Of a stretch of DNA of 64,000 nucleotides, positions 17,543 through 25,335 are shown one piece after another. The translations under genes and the position numbers were made by a program. Location of the stretch: NCBI GenBank assembly GCA_019694675.1, contig JAIBBK010000004.1, positions 1-64,000 on the forward strand. The letters run 5' to 3'. Source of the stretch: Ignavibacteria bacterium. GTDB lineage: Bacteria; Bacteroidota; Ignavibacteria; Tepidaquicellales; Tepidaquicellaceae. Within the stretch, counting starts at the first letter, position 1, and the number at the start of each line of letters is the position of its first letter. The notes under the pieces were generated by a model. It saw only the letters and a list, made by a program, of their open reading frames with translations, made no database searches and was not told the DNA's origin.

Positions 17543-17865
17543 AACTCTTCAGCAGAGTCCCCGGCAGGCGCCTGGAGATTCTGCTGAGACAATAGGCGTG
17601 TGAGACTAATTTATGACCGCCGGCAACTTCTGACCTCAACACCGTCGTCCTCTCATGATTGCGTGAGCGGTTCGCCATATGAAGAGAATGCCAAATGATT
17701 TCTTAGCATGGTGTGGTTATCGCAAAGCAAGAAGAAGTTCTGACATTCGCTTCGCACAGGATTACAAATCGCCGTGTTGATCCTGTAGAAGTATTGCTTG
17801 TTAATTGGTTTGAATTAGCTTAGTTTTCCACCCAAGTAAATATTTTAATTTTAAGTATAGGATTA
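17543..17865. other. Intergenic region upstream of FG-GAP gene
   Basis: No gene recognised. The last ~60 bp before 17866 is AT-rich and probably holds the promoter and leader of the FG-GAP gene; no clear Shine-Dalgarno is seen (taggattaATG). Confidence 0.4.
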
Positions 17866-20800
17866 ATGAAACCATTCTTTCTGATTCTTTCCTCAGCATT
17901 GCTTCTCTCCTTCACGTTTTCCGATAATAACAATGAGCAAGAGGTCATAAACAACCACAACAACATAATCTCTCCGGAACTGAAATGTCCGTCTCCCCCG
18001 TCATTTGTTCAGTCAATTGAAAATGACAAGGTAAAACAGACCGCCGGAATTTCCGGCAACGACATTGACCGGGGCTGGTATCAGAAAGCAATGGAGCAGA
18101 TCGAAAAGGAAGAATACAATATTTCCTATGATGAAAAGCTCGGAGCCTATCAGTCACCTAACAGAGTTAACAATATTCGTTTCATTTATCATAAGGACGG
18201 ATTCACGGCAAAGACACGTGATAACAGGGTCCCGCTTTTTAATTTGAATGATAAGACGATAGAGGAGAAAGATAAAAAATATGAGACGATTGACGAGTGG
18301 AGCATTAAGTTGAAAGTGGAAAATGGAGAGTTGAAAGTGGAAAGTGAAAAGCTTCAGGCAGCAGGAAATAAAGCATGGATTGAGAATGACATGATGAGAA
18401 TTGATTACACAAACACAAAAGACGGCATGCGGCAGGACTTCATTGTAAAACAAAAGCCCGCAGGCGAAGGAAAGCTCAGATTGAATTTTTCCGCAGAGAC
18501 AAAGCTAAAGATGATAGTCGGCGCTGATGCATTGATGTTCAGGAATGATAAAGGCGAGGAGAAGATGAAATACTCCGCGCTGAAAGTGTGGGACGCAAAC
18601 GGAAAGGAACTCAGGGCATACTTCGAGAAGAACAATCACGAATTAGGAATTGAGAATTACGAATTAAGAACAAATTCAAAGGTCAAAGATCCAAAATCTG
18701 AAATCAAAACAAATCCTGATTCCTTCTGCATCGTTGTCAACGATGAAGATGCCGTCTATCCGATCACCATCGATCCGTTATCCACAAGTCCAAACTGGAC
18801 TGCGGAAAGCAATCAGGCAAATGCACTGTTCGGTTCCAGCGTATCCACAGCCGGCGATGTGAACGGAGATGGTTATTCCGATGTGATAATTGGAGCGAAT
18901 GGATTTGACAACGGACAGACAGATGAAGGAAGAGCTTTCGTTTATAATGGGTCTGCCTCGGGACTTTCGCCGACAGCAAACTGGACTGCCGAAAGCGATC
19001 AGGCAAATGCACGGTTCGGTTCCAGCGTATCCACAGCCGGTGACGTGAACGGAGACGGATATTCCGATGTGATAGTTGGATTGTATGCATTTGACAACGG
19101 ACAGACAGATGAAGGCAGGGCTTATGTTTACCACGGCTCGGCCTCGGGACTTGGGCCGGCACCAAACTGGGTAGCAGAAGGCAATCAGGCGAGTGCAAGT
19201 TTCGGATTCAGCGTTTCAACAGCAGGTGATGTCAACGGAGACGGATATTCCGATGTGATAGTTGGAGCGTATGCATTTGACAACGGACAGACAGATGAAG
19301 GCAGGGCTTATGTTTACCACGGCTCGGCCTCCGGACTTTCGGCGACTGCAAGCTGGACGGCAGAAAGCAATCAGGGAAGTGCATTTTTCGGTTATAGCGT
19401 CTCCACAGCCGGCGATGTGAACGGGGACGGATTTTCCGATGTGATAGTTGGAGCGTATGTGTTTGACAACGGACAGACAGATGAAGGAAGGGCTTTTGTT
19501 TACCACGGCTCGGCCGCGGGACTTGCGCCGACAGCAAACTGGACGGCAGAGAGCGATCAGCCGGGTGCACAATTCGGCAATAGCGTTTCAACAGCCGGCG
19601 ATGTGAACGGAGACGGATATTCCGATGTGATAGTTGGAGCATGGAAATTTACCAACTATGAAGGAAAAGCTTTCGTTTATCACGGGTCTGCCTCGGGACT
19701 TGCAACATCAGCAAACTGGACTGCGGAAAGCAATCAGGCAAATGTACGGTTCGGTTCCAGCGTATCCACCGCAGGTGACGTGAACGGAGACGGATATTCC
19801 GATGTGATTGTGGGATCAGATTGGTTTGACAACGTACAACCAGACGAAGGAAGGGCTTATGTTTACCACGGTTCGGCCTCGGGACTTGCGCCGGCAGCAA
19901 ACTGGACAGTGGAAAGCGATCAGCTAGGTGCGCAATTCGGCAACAGCGTCTCAATAGCCGGCGATGTGAACGGAGACGGATATTCCGATGTGATTGTGGG
20001 AGCATTTTTGTTTGACAACGGGCAGCTAGACGAAGGCCGAGCTTTTGTTTACCACGGCTCGGCCGCGGGACTTGCAGCGACTGCAAGCTGGACTGCGGAA
20101 AGCGATCAGCAGAGTGCATATTTTGGCTATAGCGTATCCGCAGCCGGCGATGTGAACGGCGATGGTTATGCCGATGTGATAATTGGAGCGAATGGATTTG
20201 ACAACGGACAGACAGATGAAGGAAGAGCTTTCGTTTATCATGGGTCTGCTTCGGGACTTGCGCCGACAGCAAACTGGTCTGTGGAAAGCGATCAGGCAAA
20301 TGCACGGTTCGGTACCAGCGTCTCCACAGCCGGTGACGTGAACGGAGACGGATATTCCGATGTGATAGTTGGAGCGTATGTATTTGACAACGGACAGACA
20401 GATGAAGGAAGAGCTTTCGTTTATCACGGCTCGGCCTCGGGACTTTCAGCAACTGCAAACTGGACTGCCGAAAGTGATCAGGCAAATGCACATTTCGGCA
20501 TCAGCGTATCCACCGCAGGTGACGTGAACGGAGACGGATATTCCGATGTGATCGTCGGAGCTCCTTCCGGCGCACGGTTTAATGAGGGTGAAGCATTCGT
20601 TTATCATGGTTCTGCTTCGGGATTGTCGGCAAACAAATGCTGGATTGATTATGGAGGAGGTCCAAACAGATCATTCGGCAACAGCGTTTCAACAGCCGGT
20701 GATGTGAATGGAGACGGATATTCCGATGTGATAGTTGGAGCGTGGGCACTTACGAACGGACAGGCAAATGAAGGAAAAGCTTTCGTTTATCACGGGTCTG

Positions 20801-22338
20801 GCTCGGGACTTGCGATGACAGCAAACTGGACGGCGGAAAGCAATCAGGCAGGTGCACGGTTCGGTTCAAGCCTGTCCACAGCCGGTGACGTGAACGGAGA
20901 CGGATATTCCGATGTGATTGTGGGAGCAGATTGGTATGACAACGGGCAGTCAGATGAAGGCAGAGCTTTTGTTTACCACGGCTCGGCCTCGGGACTTGCG
21001 CCGGCAGCAAACTGGACGGCGGAAAGCGATCAGATAGGGGCATCTTTCGGCTGGAGCGTCTCCGCAGCCGGCGATGTGAACGGAGACGGATATTCCGATG
21101 TGATTGTTGGAGCGTATGCATTTGACAACGGACAGACAGACGAAGGAAGGGCTTATGTTTACCATGGCTCGGCCTCAGGACTTTCGGCGACTGCAAGCTG
21201 GACGGCAGAAAGCGATCAGGGAAGTACATATTTCGGTTATAGCGTCTCCACAGCCGGCGATGTGAACGGGGACGGATTTTCCGATGTGATCGTGGGTGCA
21301 CCTTTCTATCAAAACGGACAAACACAAGAAGGCAGGGCGTTTGTATATTACGGAAACGGAGGAACAGGATTAAGATCAACGGTTCAGCAATACAAACCCG
21401 GAACAACCAACATAATATCATCCGGTGGATTATCCGGAACAGATGGTCAGGCAAGACTGAATCTTTTCGGAAGAAGTAATTTTGGCAGAGCTGATGGAAA
21501 AATCGTTTATGAATACAAAGACAACGGATTACCTTTCAGCGGAGCAATCATTACAAACAGCACCTTATCTTCGGGTTCAGGGATAATTACCGATCTCGGC
21601 ACTTCCCCGGCAGGAGTTCAGCTGAACAATGATATATCCGGACTGCTTACGAACAAGGTGTATAAATGGAGAGCAAGGGTCCAGTACAGTCTTGTGAATA
21701 ATCCCTATCAGAAATTCGGCCCGTGGAAGTATTTTGCAAACTATGTACCTCTTCCTTCCGGAAGCATAAGAGCGAAAACAGTTCCGCCTTCTGTTTTCAC
21801 CCTTTCATTCAAAGGATTGATACAGGGATTTTATAATTCTGCAACCAATTCAATGATAGGAGATACAGTGCAGATCACTTTGTATAAGTATTCCTTTCCT
21901 GATCCGCCGGTGGGAACCGCTAAAGCTTTGTTGGATTCAACAGGAAGCGGAACTTTCAGCTTTACCGGCATTATCAATAATACGCTATATCATATTAAGG
22001 TGAATCACAGAAACTCAATTGAAACCTGGAGCAACGCAACACAGGTGTTTACAAATTCTTCCATGGTCTATGACTTCACCACGGCAAGTGCAAAGGCATA
22101 CGGAAACAACATGATGCAGGTTGATGCATCACCGGTGAGATTTGCATTTTACGGCGGTGATGTGAATCAGGACGGAACGGTTGACGCAACTGATGTGAGT
22201 TTGGTTGACAATGACGCAGCAAACTACGAGAGCGGGTATGTTGTCACTGATCTCACCGGCGACAACTACGTTGACGGAACTGACTTTGCAATAGCCGATA
22301 ATAATGCTGCGAATTTTGTTTCAGCGATCTGGCCGTGA
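17866..22338 (+). CDS. Large secreted FG-GAP repeat protein with dockerin-like tail
   Basis: 1490 residues. The signal peptide is residues 1-19 (FFLILSSALLLSFTFS). An N-domain (20-305) carries two in-frame low-complexity insertions (about 148-164 and 258-284). Residues ~310-1165 hold exactly 14 FG-GAP/integrin-alpha-type units of ~62 residues, each with NWTAES(D/N)Q, FG-SVSTAGDVNGDGYSDVI and GRAFVYHGSASGL; the DVNGDGYSD loop is a Ca2+-binding motif. Fourteen units fit two seven-bladed propellers. A ~250-residue linker precedes a C-terminal pair of dockerin-like Ca2+ loops (GDVNQDGTVDATD and DLTGDNYVDGTD). There is no T9SS sorting domain, so its route across the outer membrane is open. A decayed paralog lies just upstream. 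Probable role in surface adhesion or a complex, by inference. Confidence 0.9.
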   Translation: MKPFFLILSSALLLSFTFSDNNNEQEVINNHNNIISPELKCPSPPSFVQSIENDKVKQTAGISGNDIDRGWYQKAMEQIEKEEYNISYDEKLGAYQSPNRVNNIRFIYHKDGFTAKTRDNRVPLFNLNDKTIEEKDKKYETIDEWSIKLKVENGELKVESEKLQAAGNKAWIENDMMRIDYTNTKDGMRQDFIVKQKPAGEGKLRLNFSAETKLKMIVGADALMFRNDKGEEKMKYSALKVWDANGKELRAYFEKNNHELGIENYELRTNSKVKDPKSEIKTNPDSFCIVVNDEDAVYPITIDPLSTSPNWTAESNQANALFGSSVSTAGDVNGDGYSDVIIGANGFDNGQTDEGRAFVYNGSASGLSPTANWTAESDQANARFGSSVSTAGDVNGDGYSDVIVGLYAFDNGQTDEGRAYVYHGSASGLGPAPNWVAEGNQASASFGFSVSTAGDVNGDGYSDVIVGAYAFDNGQTDEGRAYVYHGSASGLSATASWTAESNQGSAFFGYSVSTAGDVNGDGFSDVIVGAYVFDNGQTDEGRAFVYHGSAAGLAPTANWTAESDQPGAQFGNSVSTAGDVNGDGYSDVIVGAWKFTNYEGKAFVYHGSASGLATSANWTAESNQANVRFGSSVSTAGDVNGDGYSDVIVGSDWFDNVQPDEGRAYVYHGSASGLAPAANWTVESDQLGAQFGNSVSIAGDVNGDGYSDVIVGAFLFDNGQLDEGRAFVYHGSAAGLAATASWTAESDQQSAYFGYSVSAAGDVNGDGYADVIIGANGFDNGQTDEGRAFVYHGSASGLAPTANWSVESDQANARFGTSVSTAGDVNGDGYSDVIVGAYVFDNGQTDEGRAFVYHGSASGLSATANWTAESDQANAHFGISVSTAGDVNGDGYSDVIVGAPSGARFNEGEAFVYHGSASGLSANKCWIDYGGGPNRSFGNSVSTAGDVNGDGYSDVIVGAWALTNGQANEGKAFVYHGSGSGLAMTANWTAESNQAGARFGSSLSTAGDVNGDGYSDVIVGADWYDNGQSDEGRAFVYHGSASGLAPAANWTAESDQIGASFGWSVSAAGDVNGDGYSDVIVGAYAFDNGQTDEGRAYVYHGSASGLSATASWTAESDQGSTYFGYSVSTAGDVNGDGFSDVIVGAPFYQNGQTQEGRAFVYYGNGGTGLRSTVQQYKPGTTNIISSGGLSGTDGQARLNLFGRSNFGRADGKIVYEYKDNGLPFSGAIITNSTLSSGSGIITDLGTSPAGVQLNNDISGLLTNKVYKWRARVQYSLVNNPYQKFGPWKYFANYVPLPSGSIRAKTVPPSVFTLSFKGLIQGFYNSATNSMIGDTVQITLYKYSFPDPPVGTAKALLDSTGSGTFSFTGIINNTLYHIKVNHRNSIETWSNATQVFTNSSMVYDFTTASAKAYGNNMMQVDASPVRFAFYGGDVNQDGTVDATDVSLVDNDAANYESGYVVTDLTGDNYVDGTDFAIADNNAANFVSAIWP
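18301..18360 (+). repeat. In-frame dispersed repeat (VENGELKVES type)
   Basis: The bases encode a self-repeating stretch KLKVENGELKVESEKL inside the FG-GAP protein gene. The DNA repeats itself (gttgaaagtgga ... gttgaaagtgga). It is unlike the surrounding protein and looks like a dispersed element inserted in frame. Confidence 0.55.
18640..18720 (+). repeat. In-frame dispersed repeat (NYELR type)
   Basis: The DNA (aattaggaattgagaattac and onward) encodes LGIENYELRT followed by KVKDPKSEIKTNPD. Similar AATT-rich sequence occurs at 45625-45705 (between genes) and 45883-45920 (inside another gene, encoding NYELRIANL). It is unlike the flanking coding sequence. Confidence 0.6.
18793..21357 (+). 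repeat. 14-copy ~186-bp coding repeat array (FG-GAP)
   Basis: Fourteen units with a period of about 186 bp, slightly shorter in the few variant units. The segment encoding AGDVNGDGYSDVIVGA is nearly invariant at DNA level. Unit 11 is the most divergent (CWIDYGGGPNRSFG). The high DNA identity between units makes the array prone to copy-number change and to assembly error. Confidence 0.9.
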
Positions 22339-22415
22339 ATTGCAATTGCCCCGAAGGGGTCCCTTTGGGAAAAACTGGAAATCAGAAATTAGAGATTAAG
22401 AATTTTTCAAATCCT

Positions 22416-22610
22416 CATTCCCCCTCTCCCTTTGGGAGAGGTGTTAGGAGTGAGAGTTCAAGATTAATGTACGACTTCGACTGCTCTTGAGTTCGCTACC
22501 TCAATCCCCCTATCCCCTTGGGAGAGGCTAGGAATGGGGGGTTCAAAAGAAACCTGCAACTCTGGCCACTCTCATGTTCACTACCTCACCCTGCCCTCTC
22601 CCTGAGGCAT
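22416..22610. repeat. Degenerate tandem of GC-rich hairpin units
   Basis: Two ~86-bp units and a partial third. Each starts with a hairpin of the form CCCCTCTCCCTTTGGGAGAG (variant CCCCCTATCCCCTTGGGAGA) and continues with gttcaa ... actgctct/ccactctc ... ttc(g/a)ctacctca. The third keeps only ccctgccctctccctgaggc. Comparable hairpins occur near 5584. Possibly a REP-like or MITE-like element, or transcript-end hairpins for the FG-GAP gene. Confidence 0.55.
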
Positions 22611-23181
22611 TCCCAAAACCTCTGATCAATAGAATGAAAATTATCCGCATTCAAGTCTGTCAGTTTTGAGGCCCGGAGAGTTTTGAATTCAAAAGCTAAG
22701 AAAAATGTCTACCTTAACTCTGCAGGAAAAGGGGGGCTTACATATAAATCAGTATTTACAGATTTGAGCTGTGAACATTTGCGGTTACTATTTTGTACTT
22801 ATGTTCTTACCCACCCCCTGCCCCCGCCTGATGTGTTACAGACAAAAAGTCTTGTGTGAATGCCTGGTTATCTTCGTTTAAGTTACAGAAGAGTATTTTA
22901 GCTGTCTGTATCATTTCTGCATCGGTAGATACGTATGGTCCTTTTATTTCAGCTCATTTCATTTTTTGATTAATCTTAGTTTATGAAATTAGATCATTAT
23001 CAGAGGAGCAAATCCATTTTTCAGACCACTCTTCATTAAAATCTTCATAGGTTTTGCAATCCCTACCGGGAAAACTCTGGATTTGGAATAAGTCACAGCA
23101 TTTTTGGAATCTAGTTTGTTTTTGGAGCATTTTCATACAAATTTGTTCTAGACCCTCAAAAATTCGCTGGAATCATCATTT
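22611..23181. other. Intergenic region before the 21-bp array
   Basis: No gene-like frame in either direction. The sequence is mixed, with AT-rich parts around 22880-23000. No tRNA or IS remnant is recognised. Confidence 0.4.
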
Positions 23182-23485
23182 TAGCAGAGCGTCCGAACTC
23201 TTTAGCAGAGCGTCCGAACTCTTTAGCAGAGCGTCCGAACTCTTTTGCTGGACGTCCGAACTCTTTTGCTGAGCGTCCGAACTCTTTTGCTGGACGTCCG
23301 AACTCTTTTGCTGAGCGTCCGAACTCTTTTGCAGGACGTCCGAACTCTTTTGCTGAGCGTCCGGACTCTTTTGCTGGACGTCCGAACTCTTTTGCTGAGC
23401 GTCCGAACTCTTTTGCTGGACGTCCGAACTCTTTTGCTGAGCGTCCGAACTCCTTTGCTAGTTGTCCGAACTCTTTTGCCGGGTG
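23182..23485. repeat. 14-copy 21-bp tandem repeat array
   Basis: Fourteen units at an exact 21-bp period; the core GTCCGAACTC starts at 23191, 23212, 23233 and so on to 23464. From the third unit the sequence before the core alternates strictly between GAGC and GGAC up to unit 13, giving a 42-bp higher-order unit. In the GGAC units it forms the palindrome GGACGTCC. The unit is a multiple of three, so frames stay open on both strands (minus: AKEFGRS/AKEFGRP heptads; plus: VRTLL heptads). There is no signal peptide, no ribosome site and no recognisable flanking protein, so I treat it as noncoding. There are no spacers, so it is not CRISPR. Confidence 0.9.
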
Positions 23486-24454
23486 CATAATGTTCATTTG
23501 CAGTGCGTTTTTAAACATTTATCATTCACGGCGGAACTCAAGCAAAGTCAGAGGCCCTTGATTTTGCCAGATCCCGCCGGCTTTCGAAGTTTCCGGGGAA
23601 GCCGGGCGCTTCAATCAGAACCAAAGTACAGAAAAGGCCGTATTCAACCGGTTCCCGGCAAGTTCATCAATGGCTTTTTCCCGGCAATCCGTGCGACAAA
23701 TAAACGATTCACCGCAATTTAAAAGAAATGATTTTCCGTTCCAAAGTTAAGTTTTTCACTTTGTGAATGCAGAAGGGGGTGGATCTATTTGACTAAACTA
23801 TTTTAGATTAACTTAGTGTAGAAGGTAATCCAGAAATGATTTCTTGTCCTGACACCTCTGCGACCCTCATTCAAGATCTGCCGGCCTCAGCACTGCTCCG
23901 TTCCCACTCCCCGCAGGTGATCAGGGGGTGGGTTTCACCACTGTCGCTGTTGTGCCCAGATATTGGCGGTGCAAGCTGATTGATAAATTATATCAGGCAG
24001 AGGTCAATTTTCATTGAGCGTCAAATCCGATTTGCGATCATCGTGAAAAGAGAAGTAATCATGTATAAAGTCCTGTTGAAAAACATACTGCGAGCTATCG
24101 AAAAAGGGTAACTACCCCGCCCGGTCTTTTGACGAATGGCGCCAGCACTAGAGCGCGAGGTGAAAATATTTTATGGATATCCAGAGTACGGACTATTTAA
24201 GATTTATTTCAGCAAAATAGATTAGTCAAAGTACTCCGAATGAAGTTCAATTGAATTTCATTTTTCATATTTTGATGTGAAGTAAATTCACTTAAATAGT
24301 TGAATTGAGAAGTAATATTTATGTGATTGTCTGTTGAAGATCAATAGATGCGATTCTTACTAACATGTGATCATCCAGCTAGATTCATTCAAAATCCAAT
24401 GGTTTGGTTGGAACACAATCTTGAAGTTATTCTAATTTTTAAATATTCGTAAAC
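23486..24454. other. Long intergenic region upstream of the restriction island
   Basis: About 970 bp with no supported gene. The first ~500 bp is GC-moderate and broken by stops; from ~24160 on it becomes clearly AT-rich, like the following nuclease gene, so the left border of the transferred island may lie near here. No integrase or direct repeat was found. Confidence 0.4.
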
Positions 24455-25207
24455 ATGTCAAAAAAATCTGAGATAAGAAAACTTGCACTTGAACTTCTTG
24501 AACAAATCCCTGATGGAATTCGCTATTCTCAATTAGTAAAAATGATCCAATTAAATGACCACCGTTTCAAGAAAAACACAATTAGTGGGGCAATTTGGAA
24601 TTTGGATGAAGTCAGTGCGGAATTCGTTTATAAGCCTGATAGGGGTTTATTCAAACTCATAAAATATGGTGACGAATACGAAGAAATTGACACCAAAATA
24701 AAATTAAATCCAAATGATAAGAGCACGACAAAGCAAATCAAAGAAGAAGATTTTTATAAGAGTTTTGCCGATTGGCTTGAAAAGGAAATCGAGGAGTGCA
24801 CAAAGGCAATACCATTAGGGGGCAAAGTATTCAACGACAAATGGGGAACCCCGGATGTGATTGGAGTAAGAGAGTCAAAAAGGGGCGACATAGTCCAGTT
24901 TCCAACGGAAATTGTTTCTGCAGAAATAAAAACTGATTCTGCTGGTCTCATAACTGCTTTTGGTCAAGCATGCGCTTACAAAATTTTTTCACACAAGTCA
25001 TATATAGTTATCCCTTCAAGTTCTATTAGTGACGATATCACACGACTAGATGCTTTGAGCAGGCTCTTTGGGATAGGGTTAGTATTGTTTGATTCGAAGA
25101 ATGTTGATGAACCGAACTTTGAAATTCGAGCTAGAGCCCTTAAACACGAGCCGGATATGTTTTTTGTAAATAAGAATCTGAAAGTAATATCAGATAAGCT
25201 GTTTTGA
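24455..25207 (+). CDS. HrgA-like protein: winged helix plus PD-(D/E)XK nuclease-like domain
   Basis: 250 residues, ATG. The N-terminal ~75 residues look like a winged-helix domain (IRYSQLVKMI ... ISGAIWNLDEV ... KPDRGLFKLIK). The C-terminal part has the PD-(D/E)XK arrangement: Asp134 in WGTPDVIG, then Glu157-x-Lys159 in SAEIKT, followed by FGQACAYKIFSHKSYIVIP, where a Gln/Tyr follows the core as in many restriction nucleases. It resembles HrgA/COG2958 proteins found beside restriction-modification genes. The gene is AT-rich compared with its neighbours, which suggests transfer. It ends in TGATG, overlapping a small ORF that leads into the MmeI-like gene. Confidence 0.65.
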   Translation: MSKKSEIRKLALELLEQIPDGIRYSQLVKMIQLNDHRFKKNTISGAIWNLDEVSAEFVYKPDRGLFKLIKYGDEYEEIDTKIKLNPNDKSTTKQIKEEDFYKSFADWLEKEIEECTKAIPLGGKVFNDKWGTPDVIGVRESKRGDIVQFPTEIVSAEIKTDSAGLITAFGQACAYKIFSHKSYIVIPSSSISDDITRLDALSRLFGIGLVLFDSKNVDEPNFEIRARALKHEPDMFFVNKNLKVISDKLF

Positions 25208-25335
25208 TGACCGAATTGAGGGACGGACATGAGTGTTGTGAAGTAATTAATAGTGTTACTAATATTGATGAATTGATAAACTTCTTAGGGAAAAAATGTT
25301 ATGAGCGAATTAAAGATTTCGATTATGCCCCTTAG
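25207..25335 (+). CDS. Possible 42-residue coupled ORF
   Basis: The ATG overlaps the stop of the nuclease-like gene (TGATG). The 42-codon frame (MTELRDGHECC ... DFDYAP) overlaps the first codons of the MmeI-like gene. It has balanced composition but no recognisable family. It could be a coupling peptide that carries ribosomes from one gene to the next, the stub of a former gene, or chance. Confidence 0.3.
   Translation: MTELRDGHECCEVINSVTNIDELINFLGKKCYERIKDFDYAP

Noticed and set aside
18764-21454. Several long open frames on the minus strand (rich in HRNIRLRSHRR-like repeats) opposite the FG-GAP array
   Set aside because: They are the antisense reading of the 14 highly similar coding repeats; the composition is Arg/His/Ser-rich with no family resemblance or start signals.
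22349-22375. Terminator after the FG-GAP gene (CCCCGAAGGGG and CCCTTTGGG hairpins)
   Set aside because: Stems are only 4 bp with short loops and no T-tract; could be part of the adjacent dispersed repeat.
23182-23485. CRISPR array
   Set aside because: Units are contiguous with no unique spacers, and no cas gene is in the window.
23156-23518. A 120-residue heptad-repeat protein (AKEFGRS/AKEFGRP) on the minus strand
   Set aside because: The 21-bp period keeps frames open on both strands; no ribosome site, no flanking unique domain, so treated as a noncoding repeat. Not excluded absolutely.
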